From Rhizoctonia solani (Eukaryota; Basidiomycota; Agaricomycetes; Cantharellales; Ceratobasidiaceae): a stretch of 64,000 bases of DNA. The first letter of the stretch is position 1. Each line of letters opens with the position of its first letter. The stretch spans positions 3,100,001 to 3,164,000 of the forward strand of contig NC_057385.1 in the NCBI RefSeq assembly GCF_016906535.1, in the 5' to 3' direction. Under the pieces are notes generated by a model, which was not told the origin of the DNA, did not search any database, and saw nothing but the letters and a program-made list of their open reading frames with translations. Positions 11,508-25,098 of this stretch are shown one piece after another. A program made the position numbers and the translations under genes.

Positions 11508-12813
11508 TTTGTCGAAGACTTTCGATGTAACTTTAGTAAATATAGTATTGGTTGAACGGAAAAAATGAATCATTACATGCGCTCGTGTCGGAATTGATCA
11601 ATGCCGTGGTCAGTAACGCATATATTATTCAATCGTCCTTTGTTTATTATGTCGAATTCAGTTCCATGTACCAACGTCAGATTTTCACCGAGATTGTTTC
11701 CATCAAAAGAAATTGGTACCAATCGCCGCTCCTACACTTTTGCCGCCACATACTAGTATTTCGAGCGCTATCTACGGCTCGATATTCATCAGAGATTCTT
11801 AACGACTTCATATACGTCTTTACTGAACTGCTTGGTCGTATATATGCATATCTCTAGTGTGCTTTCCAGAATACGCCAATGTAATAAAGGACCATCACTA
11901 AGCCCCCAGTATAATGGGGATCACCAGCTTACTTTTAGCGCCAGAAATGGCTCAATGAATGGTACCGCCGTTCACGAACGGTCCCCACCCGTTGTTGAGT
12001 CGGAGATAGTACTTATAGTTAGGTGTTTACAAAGAGCTCTGCCAAATCCGTGGGTCTAGCCCTGATCGCTCTATCATCAATGCCGATAGCGGCGGCTAAT
12101 TGAATAGGAATGCCCCCACGTACACCCTTTCATAAATGCTGATAATTGGGATCACTCTGATAACATGATCAATAGAATAGATCAAATCATTCGCGTAAAT
12201 TTAAACTACCGGTACCACCCGCTGCTGCAAGTTGTTGGGCAGTACTAATACCCTGATGTGCTAAAAAGAACGGCCACTGTATGCGCGAAAACATCTCGCC
12301 TATCAGTACTGAATAGTCGTGCTTCTATATTTGAGAAGCCAAAGGCAAAATGAGATACTGCATTGCTTTGAAGTTCTCTTTGATCATCTCCGCACGCACC
12401 CTAACCCTTGGTTTTATAGTCTATGCTATGATCTATTATAAAGTAACTGAATGTCCAAAATCCAGGTCCACTATCTGATCTCCCCCATTATTTCCCTGGC
12501 TACCCTGTCAACGCGTGTATAGATGAATTCCAAGTAAAAACCACAAACTTGGACGATTCGCTAAAAGAGCGGTGTTACTGAGGTCTGATTCGGTGCGAGG
12601 TAATTGAATAGTTTCGGAGTGAATCACGGTACTCTATATGCTACTACGCTTGCTGATAAAATACGTTTAAAGAACTCAGAATACGGAAATCGGGCTTCAG
12701 ACCTTTGTTCCTGTTCACACCCAAACGATAAATAGAAAGAAAAACTAAGATTACTGGTACGATATACAGTAGCGACTCGCACTGGTCACCCACAGGCACA
12801 AAATCCCCCTGTT
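11508..12813. other. intergenic, containing decayed metalloendopeptidase remnant
   Basis: Between metalloendopeptidase copy 2 and the 3' end of RPT1. It holds the relic at 11711-12103 and possibly a second fragment around 12205-12345 (a GGTACCACCCGC stretch resembles the codons around the TTRYTTW segment of copy 1). Nothing else recognised. Confidence 0.5.
11711..12103 (+). pseudogene. relic of a third M35 metalloendopeptidase (3' half)
   Basis: By eye, DNA here follows the 3' half of the two intact genes in order: a TTGGTACCAATCGCC block like the WFGTYNANR region; ATTTCGAGCGCTATCTACG like the DASSTTYD codons; CATACGTCTTTAC and GGTCGTATATATGC like [32 protein letters not shown] like [25 protein letters not shown] at the HEQSH site; and AGCCCTGATCGCTCTATC like SPDRAI. 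The frame is destroyed by substitutions and indels, and the HExxH codons are gone. It lies directly downstream of copy 2 in the same orientation, as expected of tandem duplication followed by loss. Confidence 0.65.
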
Positions 12814-14687
<1,874 letters not shown>

Positions 14688-14862
14688 GGTGAACAGAGGT
14701 CGGGATGGTCGTCGGGATGTGATAAATGCAGGGGAGCGACGCGTCAGCCAATGACCAAGAATATCAAGCGTGTCTCGCGAGTCCCTGGGGTCATGACACG
14801 TGACCTCGCTTGGCTGTGCTGACACACCGCGCTTAGTGGCAGACAAGTTGCACTACTCCACC
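14688..14862. promoter_or_regulatory. shared divergent promoter RPT1/PRP45
   Basis: Only 175 bases separate the start codons of RPT1 (minus) and PRP45 (plus), so both core promoters must lie here or overlap the 5' UTRs. No TATA box is visible, as is usual for housekeeping genes. An ACACGTGAC stretch (CACGTG E-box) sits near the middle, around 14795-14803. Confidence 0.6.
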
Positions 14863-16857
14863 ATGGCCGCTCTAGCTTCGTAAGTAGGATATATATGAGC
14901 CAGTCTGGCAGTGACTGATGCGTATGCCAGACTTTTGCCACAGCCTGTACATGCGCCTATTGAAGACGAAGAGGAGGTACAGGCTCCCGTGACAACTACG
15001 CTCGCACTGGCTGTTGTTATCCCTCCATATGGCCAGCGAAAGGGATGGAGACCTTCAAAGCAGGCAGACTTTGGCGATGGTGGCGCTTATCCCGAGTGCC
15101 ATATTGCACAGTACCCACTCGACTTGGGTAAAAAGAAGGTAAAAACAATAGTTTGCTGTTGGGATCTCGCTAATCCTCAAATACACAGGCCAACCCAGGC
15201 AATACGCTTGCATTGCAGGTCGACTCAGAGGGCAACGTTCGGTATGACGCAATTGCTCACCAAGGACATCGTGACGGCCGACGGGTGCAATCTCAGTTCA
15301 AGGACCTTGTGCCTATTGCCCATCGCAACGACTTGACTGACGAGGACCGCTTGATGGAGCGGCCATCAGAGGATGAAGTACAGGCAACTGCCGACCGCAC
15401 CGAGCAGCGCTCGAGAAACTCGTCAATGGAAAGATCAAGGCCGCCCAACCAAAGAATGTCCCTGACTCGACTGGAAAATCCACTTTTGTGCGGTACACTC
15501 CTTCCCAGCAGAATGGCAATGGCATGAACCAACGCATCATCAAAATCACAGAGGTGGTCGAGGACCCAATGGAGCCGCCCCGTTTCAAGCACAAGAAAAT
15601 CCCCCGCGGTCCTCCTAGTCCCCTCCTCCTGTCTTGCGTAGTCCGCCGCGCAAGGCCACCGCTGCGGAGCAAAAGGAGTGGATGATTCCTCCCTGTATCT
15701 CCAATTGGAAGAACAACAAGGGTTTCACCATCCCTCTGGACAAGCGTCTTGCCGCCGACGGTCGTGGTCTACAAGATGTGTGTATGAACTTGCTCCCATA
15801 TTTCTCACTGATTTTAAATACGCATTGCCACAGGTTCATATCAATGACAACTTCGCCAAATTCTCAGAGTCCTTGTTCATCGCTGATCGTCACGCCCGAG
15901 AGGAAGTTCGCCAACGCTCTCTGATGCAGCAAAAGATTGTCGAAAAAGAAAAGGCTGCCAAGGAGGAGCAACTTCGCGAGATGGCCCAACGTGCACGTGC
16001 CGAGCGTGGTGGTCTCGTCGCTCCTTCTGCTGGCGGTAGTGGGTCTGCAACAGCGGCCAAGGCCAATATGTCAGGCGCATTGGCCGGCTATGGCTCGGGC
16101 AGCGACGAGAGTGGCTCTGGCTCCGAGGATGAGGACGAGGGTGAAGATGAAGAGGCCGCTCGTGTACGTGATGAGATGCGTCGTGAGAAGAGGCAAGAGC
16201 GTGAACGTGAAATGCGCATGAACAATATGGGCACTGAACAACGAGCCAAACAACTTGCCCGGCAAGTACCATCTATATATCCATATGACTGCGTGCTTAT
16301 TGTGAATTCTACAGACAAGAGCACCGCGATATCTCCGAAAAGGTCGCACTTGGTCTGGCCAAGCCAACATTGAGCAAAGAATCCATGCTGGACTCTCGGT
16401 TGTTCAACCAACAATCCCTGTCCAACTCGTTTGCCGACGACGATTCGTACAATCTCTACGATAAACCTCTCTTCCACGGTTCTTCCGCAGCTGCCGCAAT
16501 CTACAAGTCCCGGGGCAACATCGATGCAGGAGACGATTCGGCGTTTGGGGTGGGACTGAGGAAGGCATCCGCCGGACTCTGGAACAAGACCGATTCAATT
16601 TGGGTGCTAGTAACTTTGAGGGTGCACGCGAACAAGAGGTCAGAGAGGGCCCGGTCATGTTCGAAAAAGATACAGCTGGCGCGGATGTGTTTGGTGTGGA
16701 CCAGTTCTTGGATGCTGCAAAGCGCGGTGAGAAACGTGGGCTAGATACGAATGTGTGAGTGCTCTGTGACTTTTGTCTATATTTTCACACACGCTAACCT
16801 ACATACAGCGGAGGGTCTCGAAAGAAGCAGCAGCTAGAGCGAGCAGAAGAAGAGTGA
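14863..16857 (+). CDS. PRP45: pre-mRNA splicing factor Prp45/SNW1 (SKIP)
   Basis: Component of the NineTeen-associated spliceosome, needed for step-two splicing and linked to transcription. Seen: N-terminus MAALASLLPQPVH; PPYGQRKGWRP; the SNW core with YPLDLGKKK, RYTPSQQ, PPRFKHKKIPRGPPSPPPP, WMIPPCISNWKNNKGFTIPLDKRLAADGR with the intron at GLQDV|HIND; then charged helices (HAREEVRQRSLMQQK ... MRREKRQERERE), RDISEKVALG, LFNQQ and ending GGSRKKQQLERAEEE. About 575 aa, normal. The intron after QLAR uses a GC donor (CG|GCAAGT, about 16261). Three one-base losses break the frame, near 15410 (EQR/LEKLVNG), 15621 (PPSP/PPPV) and 16548 (SAFG/GGTEEG), all in short base runs; the protein is conserved on both sides of each, so I read them as assembly errors. 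Confidence 0.94.
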
Positions 16858-17111
16858 TATTGTTTTGTAGCTGTCATCGGATAGTAGCTTTATGTATTGT
16901 AATATGTCCACTCACTATTTCACAACAATCAAGGGATATTGTTTTATTACACAAATTTATCAGAAAGCCGCTCATTCCAGGTATATCAATGATTATCAGT
17001 GGAGCTCGTTTGCCAAGCTCGTCGCTATGCCCGGTATCAGGAAGCGGAAGACAGTGAGGTCAGAAACGCATCTTCCTGTGAGTGATGCGTCACAGGACCC
17101 GAATTCCCAAC

Positions 17112-17118
17112 TATAAAA
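17112..17118 (+). promoter_or_regulatory. TATA box of PEBP gene
   Basis: TATAAAA about 70 bases before the ATG at 17187, in the 330-base spacer after PRP45. Confidence 0.6.
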
Positions 17119-17186
17119 CAACCGTATACCGCATGGGATGTTCTTATCTACCCCAAACTTCCATCACCTCGCCCTACTTGCCCAAC

Positions 17187-18063
17187 ATGCGCCATACATT
17201 GTTCCTTGCCCTCCTCTTCTCGAGCGGTCTAGTCACCGCAGTACCCACACACAAATGCAAAACTAAACTCAAAGGACCTTCTCGCCCTACGCTGGACCAA
17301 GTGAAAGAATCCTTCTACGAAGCGCACATCGTCCCGGACCTCCTCCCGGAATTCGACCCTACCTCGTTGCTGTACTTGACATACAAGAGCGACTCGTTCA
17401 AGGATAAAGATTCAGGAATCGTTTTGCCCGGAAAGAGATTCGCCAAAGACGGTGAGCTGCCCTTCTCTATTGTTAACGTTTCCCAGCATTTCCGCACCTA
17501 ATGGGGATGTACTTTTAGCTACATCTTCCCCACCCGAAATCTCGTTCGAAGGCCCTGGCTGGCCAGGCCCATATGTATTCTTCCTCCTCGACCCAGACGC
17601 GCCATCCCACTCGGATCCTAAATGGTCTCAAGTCCGACACATGTTTGCCGGCAACTTGACCATTGATAGTGATTCGGAGCGTGTGCCCGGCAGTGTGGTG
17701 CTCGGAAATTCGACAGAGCCAGTGAACTATTATATGCCTCCAGTGCGTTTATTTCTGAACGCTTGTATCAGTATTGGTATTTATTTTATACTGGATTAGG
17801 CCCCCCCTGGTTCTGGATTTCACCGCTACGTCGGATTGTTGTACGCCCAGCCACCCGATTTCGACTATTCGTTCCTTAATACGAGCGATCGATTTGGGTT
17901 TAACATCACCCAATTCTCAAAGAAATCTGGTTTGGGTACTCCCCTTGCTGGGACTTTCTTGACTGTCAAGGTCAAGGAAGACGACGACGCATACTGGTTG
18001 CCAATGCATATGATCAAGGATATCTGGTCGTACTGGCGACAGATTGCTTTCAAAATTCTTTAA
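17187..18063 (+). CDS. secreted phosphatidylethanolamine-binding protein (PEBP) family
   Basis: PEBP-fold protein; fungal relatives include the carboxypeptidase Y inhibitor Tfs1, but the ligand here is unknown. Seen: signal peptide MRHTLFLALLFSSGLVTAVP; VPDLLPEFDPTSLLYLTY; the PEBP signature GPYVFFLLDPDAPS with a downstream RH (VRHMFAGNL); GSGFHRYVGLLYAQP, the second conserved block lining the anion pocket; C-terminal helix. Three exons; intron 2 (about 17741-17799) gives a clean PPAPPGSGFHRY join. The join of exons 1 and 2 (donor GTGAGC near 17450, acceptor CAG at 17486) needs one extra T at 17489-17491 to keep frame (DG/AFSAPNGDV). The start was chosen because it gives the signal peptide. 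Transcribed convergently with VMA1. Confidence 0.85.
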
Positions 18064-18273
18064 CTGGCCTGAACTCATCTACTTGTTGTATCCGTAAAAC
18101 TATGTAATTCTAAATGTATCAGCGTTCCAAAAGGGTGCTGGCTCTCTGTACTTCTAGCTGCGTATATATTGGCGCGTTATAAAAATCATTTGTTGTCATT
18201 ATTGAGGAGCCGTGTGCGGTGGCGTTAATAACAATCATATATGCGTAGTAAAATTACTGTATGTCCATTTCTT

Positions 18274-20594
18274 CTAATCTCCAATCGCTCTGAACTTCTC
18301 AATAATTTCGGTATTCAAAGCTTCAAGCTTCTTGGTAATGGATTCCTGGCCTTGAGAAGGACTCTGCAATAGAAATTCATGTTCAATATGATCAAGACCA
18401 ACCACACTCCACAAACTCACTTCGAACTTCATCTGGGATAGCTTGAACATAATATCGCTGGTAGCTTCCTTGACTTTGTTGAAGGTCAACTCTCCCTTGG
18501 TCACGGCAGCAACAGCCGAGTCGTGGAAAGCGACAAAGTTCTTGAGCATCAAGCTAGTCTTGTAGAAGGGGCAGTAACGATCGTACTCGCTCATACCATT
18601 CTGCTGCAAGAAGTCGTCCTTGAGCATACGAGCAACTTCGAGGGTGACTTTGTCGGCTTCGCCAAGAGCACTCTTTCCGACGAGTTGTACGATTTCTGCC
18701 AGGTCGTCTTCCTTCTGCAAAATTTCCTTGGTCTTGTTTCGGCTTCCGATGAATCCGGGGTCGGTGGATTGGTAGTGGCCCTCGAGAATTTGGATATATT
18801 TGGAGTATGAGAGGTTCCAGTTGACGGACGGGAAGTGCTTTCGTTGAGCGAGTTTCTTGTCCAAACCCCAGAAGACCTGTACGATACTCAGAGTAGCAGC
18901 AGTGACGGGATCTGAGAAATCACCACCAGGAGGCGAGACGCTATACAAACAGGTGTCATGTAACGAAATCCGATCACCAAGTAAAGTACTTACGCGCCAA
19001 CGATGGACACAGTACCTTCACGCTGAGGATTACCCAAGCAAGTAACCTTGCCGGCACGTTCGTAGAAGCTGGCAAGCTTGGTACTCAGGTACGCAGGGTA
19101 ACCCGAATCAGCAGGCATTTCAGCGAGACGGCCCGAAATCTCACGCAGGGCCTCGGCCCAACGCGATGTAGAGTCAGCCATCATAGCAACGTTAGAGCCT
19201 TGATCGCGCCAGTATTCAGCCAGAGTGATGCCGGTATAGATAGAGGCTTCACGAGCAGCGACAGGCATGTTGGATGTATTGGCGACAAGAGTAGTGCGCT
19301 TCATGATGGGCTCTTGGCGATCGCCGATATCCAAGTTGAGCTCCGGGAACTCCATCAATACCTGAAAAAAGAGTGAGGGACACCATTTTAGCAAAAAGAC
19401 CCTGACAAACCTCAGCCATCTCATTACCTATATTGGGAGTAATTAGTAAAACACCTTCGAGCTTGTGAGTGCCTACATACCACGCTCGCCACATCCAACA
19501 TAAACAATGATATTCGAGTTAGAGAACTTGGAAAGCGCCTGTGAAATAACAGTCTTTCCTGCACCAAACGCTCCTGGAATAGCAGTAGTACCACCCTGGA
19601 CACAAGGGAATAGAGAATCGAGAACGCGCTGGCCAGTGAAAAGTGGGTAATCTGCAGTAAGCTTCGCGGCAGTTGGGCGAGGAGCGCGAACGGGCCACAA
19701 CTGCATCATGGTGTGCTGGGTCTTTTTCCCATCGAACTCGACCTCTAGTACGGTGTCCTGTTGCCGCAGTCAAAAAACTGCGATCAGGCCGAATGATGTC
19801 ATCTAGACATACCTCAACCGTGTAGCTGCCCTTTTCTGCTATGCTGGTAATGGTGCCAAGAGCGCGAGGGGGCAGCATGATCTTATGGTTATCGACTAGC
19901 GAGTTCTCATAGACACTTCCAAAAATGTCGCCTCCAGAGATGTGATCGCCAACCTACAGTGTTGTTAAATTCAAACGGACGCTGTTCCTTGAGATAGGCT
20001 CGCCTTAAACTGTCCAGGAGTAAAGTCCCACTTAATGGAGCGATCTAAAGCATCGGTATTGATACCACGCGGAATATAGATAGACTTGGAGGATTCCTGA
20101 ATCGCTCGAAGGGGACGCTGGATACCGTCAACAATATTCTCCATCAGACCTGCTTTGCATCAGAATAACCATATTATGTAGAATAAATCCTCGCTCACCA
20201 GGGCCGAGTTCGACACTAAGTGGCTTTCCTGTGCGCAACACTGGGTCACCGACTGTTACACCCGATGTCTCCTCATAAACCTGAATTGTCGTCTTGTCGG
20301 CATCAATTCGAATGACCTCTAGAGGGAAATGAATAATCGAACCAGTGGGAGGCATAGTACTTACCTCCGACAAGTTCGTCGTGCCCTACGCGTACAAGCT
20401 CGTACATAGCAGAACCCGCCATGTTCTCCGCAATGACGACAGGTCCCGACACACCAAATACTTGACCATAGCGCGACTCACGATCCTCGTCGCGGATCTT
20501 GGGGAGATCACGTTTCGCGTTTTGTAGTGCTCCAGCCTGGGACGTGTATTCGTGAGTATCTTTCAACTTTGACGCGGGCTTGATTGCGTACCAT
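18274..20594 (-). CDS. VMA1: V-type H+-ATPase catalytic subunit A
   Basis: Catalytic A subunit of the V1 sector, hydrolysing ATP to acidify vacuoles and endosomes. Seen: [70 protein letters not shown]; the Walker [71 protein letters not shown]-terminal helical domain ending FRAIGD. About 607 aa, standard. The coding part of exon 1 is only the initiator ATG: at 20592-20594 the ATG is followed at once by an intron (GTACGC...CCCAG), after which the family N-terminus starts in phase. No intein interrupts the YVG|CGERG site occupied by VDE in yeast, though a spliceosomal intron falls four codons after that point. No frame breaks seen. Confidence 0.96.
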
Positions 20595-21948
20595 GATGGA
20601 ATGGAATAGGGGTCAAGGCAGTCAGGGAGCTGTAATGTGTGGCGATCCCTTTTGTTTGGTCCCGAGTGGCCCATGGACTAACAAAGAGGCAAGCTCCTCG
20701 GAGCGTACCGGACATTTGTTCGTTCCCAATATTCGTGTAAGCTACGTGTTGCAGATTCCACATGCTTAATATATTATCCACATTAATAGATTTAAAAAAA
20801 ATAATCAAAGTCTAATACATGCTAACAAATCCCTGGCTTAGGTTTGGGATCACAACCCCTCAATAGCACATCAAACTCGAGTAGCTCCAAGTGAAGGACG
20901 GAGGGCGCTTCTTCACATCAGGACTGTGGAGCAGCTCAGTGGACTTTATGATTCTAACTATCATACATCAATATCCAAGGCCCCTTTCAGGTAAGGGATA
21001 TTCAAACAGTAGGCCAATATTTTGAATGAAAACATCACTCTTAAGTTCGTATTTATCTTACCTTCATCGCTCTGAGTTCATACTACCTTTCTATGCCTGT
21101 CCTGTACCCGTTCATACAAATACGATGCTCGCAAATGAAGGTTGCAAGATACCTAAAGCAAACCCCACGTCCCTTTCATATCAATTTGAGAGCCCTGAGC
21201 TTATCCAAGCTTAGCGTAAAGCGCGTCCCAATCTGGAGGTGCAGTTTATTAGTATATCTGTGTGTTGATAATATAGGGATGAAGAGAGCTTGGATGCGTT
21301 AAACAAATTGAATGGCAAAGAGCCTGGGGTTGTCAGAACAAATGTCCCGCTCCCATTCCTAGGGCAATGAGTTCGCACCCAGCGTATACCGCATCTGAGC
21401 AATAGTTTAGGTGGAATGGGTAAGTAAGCTGGTTAACCGGGGGCGGAAGCTCCAAACTTGGCAACGGAACCCTTGGCAAGAGCCCAGTCAATTGCGATAT
21501 TGCGTACATTGCTTGGACTTTATTAGTTTCTAATGTATCAGTGCTTGTAACATCATATGATTGGTAGCTCAGTGGAATAGTAATTACCACTGATATACAT
21601 GAAGTAATGGCAGCCGTTCGGGTACGTAGTGGGATTGAGATAGGAGGAGGGTTCAAAACAACACATACACATATTCCAAAACACCAAACTAGAAGCTTAT
21701 TGCAACTTACACATCCCGTATTACCCAGAACACTAAGAAACAGCTGGGCCATCTTGTAATACACTTAAAGAAATCCACTATACCAACTTCAAATCAAACT
21801 ACGGCTATATCTTTTTATTGTTTTTACTTGAGAGCTTTGAAGCTGAAATTTCCCACAACTCTAGTGAGCCGCACTCTCGTGACTGCTAACAAAAGCTTAG
21901 ATCTAGCTACCGTGTGGGCCACTTCAGTTTCAACACTGCTTCCACGCC

Positions 21949-22158
21949 CACGGTCAACCCCAAAAGTACGGAAAATCCGCATGACTCCAGATTTTGCCAG
22001 ACATTTGCACCTAAAATTCCAGAATCCGCACCTCGACGGCACATAGGGACGAGTTGAAGATGCAGATTCATGAAAAAACCGGTCGGATTTTGCCAACACT
22101 CCGCACATAACGCGCGATTTTTTACACCCGAAAATGCGCACTTTTGGGGTCCACCGTG
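21949..22158 (+). mobile_element. MITE-like element, copy A
   Basis: A 210-bp element whose left end reads CACGGTCAACCCCAAAAGT and whose right end reads ACTTTTGGGGTCCACCGTG, i.e. about 19-bp terminal inverted repeats with two mismatches. The interior repeats GGATTTTGCCA- and TTTTCC-type words and encodes nothing. GCC flanks both ends, a possible 3-bp target duplication. A second copy, in opposite orientation and roughly three-quarters identical by eye, lies at 37226-37422. Non-autonomous DNA transposon is the best reading; superfamily unknown. Confidence 0.75.
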
Positions 22159-23125
22159 GCCTGTATCTAGCCAGGAAAATAGTGATCAATGGATTCGGTC
22201 GCTTACGCCCCTTATCTCATAGATGACCGCCTCGGGTACTTATTGGAGATGTTTCAACTAAATCATACATGATAGCTGGTACACGCACAGAATGGCAGAC
22301 CATTATTATCTATTTCAACGTAACGTACTTATTCATACAAAGGTTCCAAATTCATACTATCAGAACAATATTAATCCTGGTTGCCATAGAACCATTTCTA
22401 CTTTTATTCTTTTACGAGAGTTTATGTTCATAGGGTGGAAGGTGTCCAGTGTTCGATGAAGCACTCGTATGTACGTGTGCAGCCAATCCAATCGGTGGAA
22501 ATTGGGTCTCTCCAATAGATTCAAATGAGACAATAGAAGATCCTTTTTCAAATGTACGATTCTACTCAGTCATTGCGCATCCGAGTTTCATTATCGCGGG
22601 AGTTCCATATGTAAAACAAATCCACTACTTATTTCGGGTAACCACCATTCTTACAAGCACTCTAAATATCTGAGACTTTGAATGTTTACTAGAGGTACCA
22701 CTAACACAACTGCTTGTTCTTACATGTATACTGACCGTATATGCCAGTGATTAGACACATTCCTAATTGTTCTCTGTTAGAGCTCCCGGTAAACTTGGTG
22801 TAAATCATGCGGCTTCGGATTGCGTGCCAAGGCCTCTATCAGTCAATCCACGCACTTATTGGATTTTGCTGGTTTGCAATCTTGCACCTATGCGAGGCTT
22901 CCAAGTTGTGGTGAAGTTATATGCTGTAGGAACACGTAATTTGTATAAAGTGTATACATTCCTGCCCTGGAAGGGAGGTCAATATACTTCAAATGCTTCC
23001 CTGTCTGGTACCTCGGAGCAAAATCAGTTCTCGCTTGGGTATTGCGCAACGCGCGCAAGCTGGTTGTGCGCTGGAATGCTGACTGCAAAGACGTACGAAG
23101 TTGGATTATTGACGAATCTGGTGGC

Positions 23126-23132
23126 TATATAA
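23126..23132 (+). promoter_or_regulatory. TATA box of tyrosinase gene
   Basis: TATATAA 53 bases before the ATG at 23185. Confidence 0.65.
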
Positions 23133-23184
23133 CCAGCATTTTCTAGCATCTTGTACTATAATATCAGCATCGCCCTTCCGCACA

Positions 23185-25098
23185 ATGAAGTTCAGTGCTG
23201 CTTTCAGTCTTTCTATCTTAGCCGGGTTTGTCGCCGCTGCAAAGCCAGCTCAGACGTGTCCTTCGCTTGAGGTACGCAGGGAATGGCGCACTTTCAGCAA
23301 GGCAGAACGCAAAGGATGGATCGACGCCGTCAACGTATGTGTTTTCGCTGAAAGTGCCTTCTGGTTTGCTTACTTTTGTCCAACAGTGCTTGAACAAAAA
23401 GCCTCGCACCGGCAAGCTTCGTCTTCCGGTTGATACCGAAAGCTATTCGGAGCCCCAGTTTCACGTGAGTAGCCATAAAACACTACACTGGGTTGTGTAC
23501 TTGCTCACATAATACCTGTAGATCGCACCTCTCAACGAGAGCTCTACCTATTATGATGACCTAGTTTACATGTGAGTTGATGAAACTCAGTCAGTCTCTA
23601 TCGAATGAACTGATCATGTGCATTCAATTAGACACATGAACCTCAATCGTACGTTCATATTGACGTCTCAGATAATCTGCGGTATACTGATACAGGTACA
23701 ACCGTATAAAATAGCCATTATCCATTGGACCGGACTATTTTTACCATGGCACCGGTAAGTGTCAAGCATACCGTACTGTGCATCAAACTTACGGAGCATC
23801 TACATAGTGCTTACCTACATGAATGGACCAACATCCTCCGGAGGGAGTGTAACTATAAAGGAGTAGTGCCTTGTGAGTATTCAAATTTCACAACCTATTC
23901 ACAGCTTAATGTATTGTTCAGATTGGGGTAAGTAGTCAACCTTTATTTAGGTGCTTATATTTACAGCTGTGACCTCTATGGGTTAATTAGCATGGGAGAA
24001 AGGTGAGCCTAGCCACTTACCAACGGGTATGCATGGAATTGAAGGGACTTTGTATAGACTCAGATGACTTCTTGGGAAGCTCAATCTGGGACAATGACAC
24101 TGAGTCAGGACTTGGAGGGTTTAGTGACGATGCCAGCGAGTGAGCCCCGCGTCCTACTACTCACCTGGCATAGACTCTGATGCTTGGTAATAACACAGCG
24201 ATTATACCGTTCATACCGGGGCACTCGATATCCAAGTTGCATACCCTGTGTAGGCATCCCTTATGTCCTTATCTGCCACTCGTATCTCATGTTCCCATAG
24301 TCCTCACAAGCTCCGCCGCCACTACACTCCCTTCCCTTTCGGTCCAGACCGTCCGGCGACTTCAACTTTCACTCCCGCTGAAGTAGAGAAGCTCCTCAGT
24401 CAGCCAACAGGTAACTTTACTCTGTTCCATGGCTACCTCGAGCAGATTGTTGGAATGCACAGCGCTATTCATGTCATGATGGGAGGGTAAGTTCCTTCTA
24501 CTTTAACAAAGAAGCAAAAGTGACATTATCGCGGCTGGTTATCAGAGACATGGGGACCGTCTGTCCTGCAGGTACTGGTGGAACTCGCAACTGTCCCGTG
24601 GAGATAACTGCGACCTTTTCAGCTAACGAGGTTAGTGGCATTCTTATCGCTATTATATGCGCATTCATTGACTATTCATGTGTTTTACAGCCCATGTTCC
24701 ATCTGCACCATGGAGTAAGTAATATCCAAGTGCTTTCAAACGACCTTCTCACGTTCAATGTTCTCAGAATGTCGATCGCCTCTGGTGGCTCTGGCAAGAG
24801 AAAGCCGCCGCAAACAAGTATGCTTTCCATGGCGGGTCCATTCAGGTGGGTGCTCTCGAAACGTGTTCTTGGCTGTGTCATTGACATGCAATCGTAGAAC
24901 ACAACTTCCTTGAACGAATTCCCCAATGGCCAGCCCCCGTGGTTGGAGAAGACTGCGGTTCTTCCTGGAGGCGGTAAGTTCTTTGACAAAGGCGCTCTGG
25001 CATACACTGACCTGTCTTTTGCAGGTTTGTGGCCCGATTATACCATTGAGCAAACCTTTGATACTCGCAGCTGGCCTTGGTGCTATGTCTACGAGTGA
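23185..25098 (+). CDS. secreted tyrosinase (type 3 copper oxidase)
   Basis: Type 3 dicopper enzyme oxidising phenols to quinones (melanin, cross-linking). Seen: signal peptide MKFSAAFSLSILAGFVAAA; CuA region with DLVYIHMNLNP, IHWTGLFLPWHRAYLHEW; CuB region with VGMHSAIHVMMGG and FHLHHGNVDRLWWLWQ, so all six copper His can be assigned; ending WPWCYVYE. About 355 aa over some 13 short exons: a short secreted form lacking the C-terminal lid domain of mushroom-type latent tyrosinases. Exon joins worth noting: AAT C|CC ATT uses acceptor AATAG near 23720; AGCGA|C GAT TAT spans a 60-nt intron (24140-24199). The usual PYWDW reads PYWAW here if the intron ending at 23990 is placed correctly. No frame break found. 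It could be a tyrosinase-like o-aminophenol oxidase instead; substrate cannot be told. Confidence 0.9.

Larger units (their letters stand above)
20595..23184. other. intergenic, 2.6 kb with an inverted-repeat element
   Basis: Head-to-head spacer between VMA1 and the tyrosinase gene. It contains the inverted-repeat element at 21949-22158 and a TATA box at 23126. A minus-strand frame at 21333-21764 begins MAQLFLSVLGNTGC followed by GTAAGT and could be a small spliced gene, but I see no family. The plus frame at 22767-23132 runs up to the tyrosinase TATA box and looks fortuitous. Confidence 0.5.

Noticed and set aside
21555..21660. TGGTAGCTCAGTGG followed by GGGTTCAAAAC, resembling tRNA D-arm and T-loop boxes
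   Set aside because: Spacing is too long and no acceptor or anticodon stem can be folded; chance words.
21333..21764. 143-codon minus-strand frame beginning MAQLFLSVLGNTGC before a GTAAGT
   Set aside because: Could be a small spliced gene, but the downstream part has no recognisable domain and no homologue in the window; too weak to call.
22767..23132. 121-codon plus-strand frame upstream of tyrosinase
   Set aside because: Runs through the tyrosinase TATA box and shows no protein-like features.
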